From Streptomyces sp. NRRL B-1347 (GTDB lineage: Bacteria; Actinomycetota; Actinomycetes; Streptomycetales; Streptomycetaceae), in contig NZ_JOJM01000124.1 of the NCBI RefSeq assembly GCF_000720325.1, positions 1 to 8,952 on the forward strand: DNA of 8,952 nucleotides, read 5' to 3'. Every line of letters starts with the position of its first letter. The stretch's first letter is position 1. Below, one piece after another: positions 5,063 through 8,952 of this stretch. Below the pieces are notes generated by a model. The model was not told the origin of the DNA and searched no databases. It worked only from the letters and a program-made list of their open reading frames with translations. The translations under genes and the position numbers were made by a program.

Positions 5063-7057
5063 ATGACAGCGACGACCGACGGTTCCACCGGAGCGGTGAC
5101 GCCCCGCGCGGCCTCGGCCACCGACACACCTGACACGACCCCCGGGGCGGCCGGGGCACCGGAAGCCGCCAAGCGTGCCGTGGAGCGCTCCACGGGGTTC
5201 CTGCTGTCCCGCCAGGACGCCCAGGGCTGGTGGAAGGGCGACCTGGAAACGAACGTGACCATGGACGCCGAGGACCTGCTGCTCCGCCAGTTCCTGGGCA
5301 TCAGGGACGAGCCGACCACGCGCGCCGCCGCCCTCTTCATCCGCGGCGAGCAGCGCGACGACGGCACCTGGGCCACCTTCTACGGCGGCCCCGGCGAGCT
5401 CTCCGCCACCATCGAGGCCTATGTGGCCCTGCGCCTGGCCGGGGACGCCCCGGACGAGCCGCACATGGCGCGGGCCTCCGCCTGGATCCGTGAGCGGGGC
5501 GGCATCGCGGCGGCCCGGGTCTTCACCCGGATCTGGCTCGCCCTCTTCGGCTGGTGGAAGTGGGACGACCTGCCCGAACTCCCCCCGGAGCTCCTCTACT
5601 TCCCGAAGTGGTTCCCGCTCAACATCTATGACTTCGGCTGCTGGGCGCGGCAGACCATCGTGCCGCTGACCGTCGTCTCCGCGAAGCGCCCGGTGCGCCC
5701 CGCGCCCTTCCCGCTCGACGAGCTGCACACCGACCCGAGCGTGCCGAACCCGCCCAAGCCCCTTGCGGCCGTGGCCAGTTGGGACGGCGTCTTCCAGCGC
5801 CTCGACAAGGCGCTGCACGTCTATCACAAGTTCGCGCCGCGCGGCCTGCGCAAGGCCGCGATGAACAGCGCCGCGCGCTGGATCATCGAGCGGCAGGAGA
5901 ACGACGGCTGCTGGGGCGGCATCCAGCCCCCGGCCGTGTACTCGGTCATCGCCCTCCACCTGCTCGGCTACGACCTCGACCACCCCGTGCTCAAGGCGGG
6001 CATCGAGTCGCTCGACCGGTTCGCGGTGTGGCGCGAGGACGGCGCGCGGATGATCGAGGCCTGTCAGTCCCCGGTGTGGGACACCTGCCTCGCCACCATC
6101 GCCCTTGCCGACGCCGGGGTGCCCGCCGACCATCCGCAGCTGGTGAAGGCGGCGGACTGGATGCTGGGCGAGCAGATCGTCAGGCCCGGCGACTGGTCGG
6201 TGCGCAAGCCCCATCTCACGCCGGGCGGCTGGGCGTTCGAGTTCCACAACGACAACTACCCCGACATCGACGACACCGCCGAGGTCGTCCTCGCGCTGCG
6301 CCGCGTCGCCCACCCGGACCGGCGCCGGATGGACAGCGCCATCGACCGCGGCGTGCACTGGAACCTGGGCATGCAGTCGCGGAACGGCGCCTGGGCCGCC
6401 TTCGACGTCGACAACACCAGCCCGCTGCCGAACAAGCTGCCGTTCTGCGACTTCGGCGAGGTCATCGACCCGCCGTCCGCCGACGTCACCGCGCACGTCG
6501 TGGAGATGCTCGCCTACGAGGGCAAGTCCCACGACCCGCGCACCCGCAGGGGCATCGAGTGGCTCCTCGCCGAACAGGAGGAGAACGGCGCCTGGTTCGG
6601 CCGCTGGGGCGTCAACTACGTCTACGGCACCGGGTCCGTGCTGCCCGCCCTCGTCGCGGCGGGCCTGCCCGCCGCGCACGCGGCGATCCGCCGCGCCGTC
6701 GCCTGGCTGGAATCGGTGCAGAACGACGACGGCGGCTGGGGCGAGGACCTGCGCTCGTACCGCGACGAGCGGTGGATCGGGCACGGCGCGTCCACCGCCT
6801 CGCAGACCGCGTGGGCGCTGATCGCGTTGCTCGCCGCGGGGGAGCGGGACTCCAAGGCCGTGGAGCGGGGCGTCACCTGGCTGACCGAGAGCCAGCGCGA
6901 GGACGGCTCCTGGGACGAGCCGTACTTCACCGGCACCGGCTTCCCCTGGGACTTCTCGATCAACTACCACCTGTACCGGCAGGTCTTCCCGCTGACCGCC
7001 CTCGGCCGGTACGTGCACGGCGAGCCGTCCGTCGGCGGCCTGGGCAAGGGGAGCTGA
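5063..7057 (+). CDS. shc: Squalene-hopene cyclase
   Basis: This 664-residue enzyme cyclises squalene to the pentacyclic hopene (and hopanol), working as a monotopic protein on the inner membrane face. The length fits the family (about 630-680). Residues 1-35 are a variable Ala/Thr/Pro/Gly-rich extension. The catalytic acid motif is D401-I-D403-D404-T-A, matching the family DxDDTA that protonates the terminal alkene. Many QW repeats are present: LSRQDAQGWW (Q51-W56), RGEQRDDGTW (Q97-W103), ERQENDGCW (Q278-W284), GMQSRNGAW (Q438-W444), AEQEENGAW (Q505-W511), SVQNDDGGW (Q553-W559) and ESQREDGSW (Q611-W617). An aromatic stretch rich in W, F, L and P, starting near residue 158 and including ALFGWWKWDDLPELPPELLY, fits the membrane-dipping channel region. 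ATG 5063 has AGGGGA (5053-5058) four bases upstream. The stop overlaps hpnG by one base (TGATG). Confidence 0.97.
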   Translation: MTATTDGSTGAVTPRAASATDTPDTTPGAAGAPEAAKRAVERSTGFLLSRQDAQGWWKGDLETNVTMDAEDLLLRQFLGIRDEPTTRAAALFIRGEQRDDGTWATFYGGPGELSATIEAYVALRLAGDAPDEPHMARASAWIRERGGIAAARVFTRIWLALFGWWKWDDLPELPPELLYFPKWFPLNIYDFGCWARQTIVPLTVVSAKRPVRPAPFPLDELHTDPSVPNPPKPLAAVASWDGVFQRLDKALHVYHKFAPRGLRKAAMNSAARWIIERQENDGCWGGIQPPAVYSVIALHLLGYDLDHPVLKAGIESLDRFAVWREDGARMIEACQSPVWDTCLATIALADAGVPADHPQLVKAADWMLGEQIVRPGDWSVRKPHLTPGGWAFEFHNDNYPDIDDTAEVVLALRRVAHPDRRRMDSAIDRGVHWNLGMQSRNGAWAAFDVDNTSPLPNKLPFCDFGEVIDPPSADVTAHVVEMLAYEGKSHDPRTRRGIEWLLAEQEENGAWFGRWGVNYVYGTGSVLPALVAAGLPAAHAAIRRAVAWLESVQNDDGGWGEDLRSYRDERWIGHGASTASQTAWALIALLAAGERDSKAVERGVTWLTESQREDGSWDEPYFTGTGFPWDFSINYHLYRQVFPLTALGRYVHGEPSVGGLGKGS

Positions 7058-7707
7058 TGAGCACGGACCCGGCCCGCCCGGGGCCCGCCCCGCTGCTCGT
7101 CGCCTGCGCGCTCGGCATCGAGCAGCTCGCCCTGCGCACCGGCGACCGCGGCGGTGCCCGCGGGCCCGTGACCGTCCTGCGCACGGGCATGGGCCCCAAG
7201 GCCGCCGAGCGCGCCGTCACCCGGGCGCTCGGCAAGGAGTCCCTGCGCGACGCGGCGGTCGTGGCCACCGGGTTCTGCGCCGGGCTCGCCCCCGGCATGC
7301 ACCCGGGCGACCTCGTCGTCGCCGACGAGACCCGGCACGACGGCGGCCGCACGCCGTGTGTGGGCACCGGGCTCCTGGTCGAGCAGCTGGTGCGGGCCGT
7401 GCCGGGCCGTACCGTGCACACCGGCCCGCTCACGGGCTCCGACCACGTCGTCCGCGGCCCCGAACGCGGCGATCTGCTCGCCACCGGCGCGATCGCGGTC
7501 GACATGGAGTCCGCCGTCACGCTCCGCAGTGCCGTCACGGCCGGACCCCGGCCGGTTGCGGCCGTCCGGGTGGTCGTCGACGCCCCCCAGCACGAACTCG
7601 TCCGCATCGGCACGGTCCGCGGTGGAATATCGGCCTTCCGCGTGCTCCGCGCCGTGCTTCCCGCTTTTTTCGAATGGCACCGATCTTCGCCGCTCCCCCG
7701 GAGGTGA
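7057..7707 (+). CDS. hpnG: HpnG, adenosylhopane nucleosidase/phosphorylase
   Basis: This 216-residue protein of the purine nucleoside phosphorylase / MTA-SAH nucleosidase superfamily removes adenine from adenosylhopane, leading toward ribosylhopane. Family features are LLVACALGIE at the N-terminus, RTGMGPKAAE, the substrate-pocket block ATGFCAGLAPGMHPGDLVVA, the AVDMESA signature (M150, E151; the Glu binds the ribose hydroxyls) and VRVVVDAP with D175 in the place of the catalytic Asp. No signal peptide or membrane segment is seen. ATG 7057 overlaps the shc stop, with AGGGGAG (7047-7053) three bases upstream, so translation is coupled. Near the 3' end lies T_TTT_TTC (7665-7671), a slippery-type heptamer in a region of unusual codons; a -1 shift there reads openly into hpnH. 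The last bases of the gene also form the perfect SD for hpnH. The family is clear; nucleosidase versus phosphorylase cannot be decided from sequence. Confidence 0.9.
   Translation: MSTDPARPGPAPLLVACALGIEQLALRTGDRGGARGPVTVLRTGMGPKAAERAVTRALGKESLRDAAVVATGFCAGLAPGMHPGDLVVADETRHDGGRTPCVGTGLLVEQLVRAVPGRTVHTGPLTGSDHVVRGPERGDLLATGAIAVDMESAVTLRSAVTAGPRPVAAVRVVVDAPQHELVRIGTVRGGISAFRVLRAVLPAFFEWHRSSPLPRR
7665..7671 (+). other. Slippery-type heptamer T_TTT_TTC in hpnG
   Basis: In the hpnG frame the codons are GCT TTT TTC, so the heptamer has the X_XXY_YYZ layout of -1 frameshift sites. A six-T run is unusual in this G+C-rich operon. A -1 shift continues as CGA ATG GCA CCG and stays open through 14 linker codons into hpnH in frame, giving a predicted fusion of about 558 residues. 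A possible downstream stem (TGGC 7675-7678 with GCCA 7708-7711, ACC 7679-7681 with GGT 7703-7705) starts four bases later. I see no SD stimulator 10-14 bases upstream. Whether it is used is unknown. Confidence 0.35.
7700..7707 (+). promoter_or_regulatory. Full-length SD for hpnH overlapping the hpnG stop
   Basis: GGAGGTGA is an eight-base perfect match to the 16S anti-SD and ends in the hpnG stop codon TGA. ATG 7713 follows after five bases. It is the strongest ribosome binding site in the window and fixes the hpnH start in preference to ATG 7719. GGAG (7700-7703) could pair with CTCC (7693-7696) around CCC, so the site may be partly masked unless ribosomes arrive from hpnG. Confidence 0.85.
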
Positions 7708-7712
7708 GCCAG

Positions 7713-8732
7713 ATGGCTATGCCGCTGCGTCAGTCAATCAAGGTCGCTACCTATCTCTTTGAACAGAAGCTGCGCAAGCGTGACAAGTTTCCGTTGATCG
7801 TCGAGTTGGAGCCGCTGTTCGCGTGCAACCTGAAATGTGAGGGCTGCGGCAAGATCCAGCACCCGGCCGGTGTGCTCAAGCAGCGCATGCCGGTGGCCCA
7901 GGCCGTGGGCGCCGTGCTCGAGTCCGGCGCTCCGATGGTCTCCATCGCGGGCGGTGAACCGCTGATGCACCCTCAGATCGATGAGATCGTGCGCCAGTTG
8001 GTGGCCAAGAAGAAGTTCGTCTTCCTGTGCACGAACGCGATGCTGCTGCGCAAGAAGATGGACAAGTTCACGCCCTCGCCGTACTTCGCGTTCGCCGTGC
8101 ACATCGACGGCATGCGGGAGCGCCACGACGAGTCCGTGGCGAAGGAGGGCGTGTTCGACGAGGCCGTGGCCGCCATCAAGGAGGCCAAGCGGCGCGGCTT
8201 CCGGGTGACCACCAACTCGACCTTCTTCAACACGGACACCCCGCAGACCATCATCGAGGTCCTGAACTTCCTCAACGACGACCTGAAGGTCGACGAGATG
8301 ATGCTGTCGCCCGCCTACGCCTACGAGAAGGCACCGGACCAGGAGCACTTCCTCGGCGTCGAGCAGACCCGCGAGCTGTTCAAGAAGGCCTTCGCGGGCG
8401 GCAACCGGCTGCGCTGGCGGCTGAACCACTCGCCGCTGTTCCTCGACTTCCTCGAGGGCAAGGTCGACTTCCAGTGCACGGCCTGGGCGATCCCGAACTA
8501 CTCGCTCTTCGGCTGGCAGCGTCCCTGCTATCTGATGAGCGACGGCTACGTACCGACGTACCGGGAGCTGATCGAGGAGACCGACTGGAGCAAGTACGGC
8601 CGCGGCAAGGACGACCGGTGCGCCAACTGCATGGCGCACTGCGGGTACGAGCCGACCGCCGTGCTCGCCACGATGGGTTCGCTGAAGGAGTCGCTGCGCG
8701 CCATGCGCGAGACCGTCTCCGGGAACCGGTGA
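7713..8732 (+). CDS. hpnH: Adenosylhopane synthase HpnH (radical SAM)
   Basis: This 339-residue radical SAM enzyme uses a [4Fe-4S] cluster and S-adenosylmethionine to make a 5'-deoxyadenosyl radical that adds to hopene, giving adenosylhopane, the first step of side-chain extension. The cluster-binding motif is C38-N-L-K-C42-E-G-C45, preceded by [10 protein letters not shown]. The SAM-binding motif is [11 protein letters not shown] (G80, G81, E82). [11 protein letters not shown] and TTNSTFF follow in the barrel. The C-terminus has further cysteines, C255, C272, C303, C306 and C310 ([12 protein letters not shown]), typical of the HpnH C-terminal extension and possibly binding a second metal centre. 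The length is normal for the family. ATG 7713 follows the perfect SD. The first ~43 codons use more A/T-ending codons than the rest. Four bases separate its stop from ispG. Assignment is firm from motifs and operon position. Confidence 0.96.
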   Translation: MAMPLRQSIKVATYLFEQKLRKRDKFPLIVELEPLFACNLKCEGCGKIQHPAGVLKQRMPVAQAVGAVLESGAPMVSIAGGEPLMHPQIDEIVRQLVAKKKFVFLCTNAMLLRKKMDKFTPSPYFAFAVHIDGMRERHDESVAKEGVFDEAVAAIKEAKRRGFRVTTNSTFFNTDTPQTIIEVLNFLNDDLKVDEMMLSPAYAYEKAPDQEHFLGVEQTRELFKKAFAGGNRLRWRLNHSPLFLDFLEGKVDFQCTAWAIPNYSLFGWQRPCYLMSDGYVPTYRELIEETDWSKYGRGKDDRCANCMAHCGYEPTAVLATMGSLKESLRAMRETVSGNR

Positions 8733-8736
8733 CGTC

Positions 8737-8952
8737 ATGACCCCTTCGGGCCCCGTATCCCTGGGCCTGCCCGAGCCGCCGGTCCGGCCGATAGCGGAGC
8801 GCCGCTCCGCGCGGCGCATCCAGGTCGGACCGGTGGCCGTCGGGGGCGGCGCGCCGGTGTCGGTGCAGTCGATGACGACGACGCGTACGTCCGACATCGG
8901 GGCGACGCTCCAGCAGATCGCCGAGCTGACGGCGTCGGGCTGCCAGATCGTG
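8737..8952 (+). CDS. ispG: 4-hydroxy-3-methylbut-2-enyl diphosphate synthase IspG, N-terminal part
   Basis: The first 72 codons are present and the gene runs off the right edge. IspG (GcpE) is the iron-sulfur enzyme that converts MEcPP to HMBPP in the MEP pathway, feeding IPP and DMAPP to all isoprenoids. The diagnostic block is [20 protein letters not shown] (from residue 41), followed by [12 protein letters not shown], the start of the TIM barrel. Residues 1-22 are a variable leader. The cluster-binding cysteines of the C-terminal domain are outside the window. ATG 8737 lies four bases after the hpnH stop, and GGTGA (8728-8732), overlapping that stop, is a weak SD, so coupling to hpnH is likely. 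Its place at the end of a hopanoid operon suggests a pathway-dedicated, possibly second, copy. Confidence 0.95.
   Translation, partial: MTPSGPVSLGLPEPPVRPIAERRSARRIQVGPVAVGGGAPVSVQSMTTTRTSDIGATLQQIAELTASGCQIV

Noticed and set aside
4916..7018. A 700-codon open frame on the minus strand opposite shc, and similar long minus-strand frames at 1513-2637, 2285-3817 and 3550-4857
   Set aside because: They mirror the strong G/C third-position bias of the + strand genes. Translations are low-complexity, rich in G, R, A and V, with no domain motifs, and lie opposite clear families.
5779..7707. A long + strand frame running through shc into hpnG
   Set aside because: Only the part from ATG 7057 is a gene. 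Upstream it is an Arg/Pro-rich alternate frame of shc.
1..8952. CRISPR arrays, insertion sequences, tRNA/rRNA genes, att sites
   Set aside because: No regular repeats, transposase motifs, terminal inverted repeats, tRNA-like cloverleafs or rRNA sequence were seen on either strand.

Overview
The window is high-G+C DNA with strong G/C third-position bias, Shine-Dalgarno (SD)-led GTG and ATG starts and short gene overlaps. All real genes are on the + strand. These traits, and the gene order, point to a Streptomyces or close actinomycete chromosome. I saw no in-frame TTA codon in the annotated genes, so direct bldA-type control is not suggested.

Layout. Positions 1-117 are the last codons of an ABC-transporter ATPase of the polysaccharide/teichoic-acid export type. 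A hairpin terminator follows in a 334-base gene-free stretch (118-451), which also holds promoter candidates and a 12-base perfect palindrome. From 452 to the right edge runs one tightly packed hopanoid operon: hpnC, hpnD, a 35-codon small gene, hpnE, a polyprenyl diphosphate synthase, shc, hpnG, hpnH and the 5' end of ispG. Most junctions overlap or are a few bases apart. The only sizeable internal gap is 106 bases before shc.

Pathway. IspG is a late MEP-pathway enzyme supplying C5 units. The polyprenyl synthase condenses them, presumably to farnesyl diphosphate (FPP). HpnD makes presqualene diphosphate, HpnC converts it to hydroxysqualene and HpnE reduces that to squalene. Squalene-hopene cyclase makes hopene. 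The radical SAM enzyme HpnH joins hopene to the 5'-deoxyadenosyl group to give adenosylhopane, and HpnG removes adenine on the way to ribosylhopane. Later steps, such as amination to aminobacteriohopanetriol, would lie to the right of the window.

The gene set is a known system, not a new one. The points most worth a second look are: the small gene between hpnD and hpnE, coupled at both ends; a T_TTT_TTC heptamer near the end of hpnG, placed so that a -1 slip would read into hpnH; an abrupt change in codon use in the last third of hpnC; the upstream palindrome; and two equally well-equipped start codons for the polyprenyl synthase.
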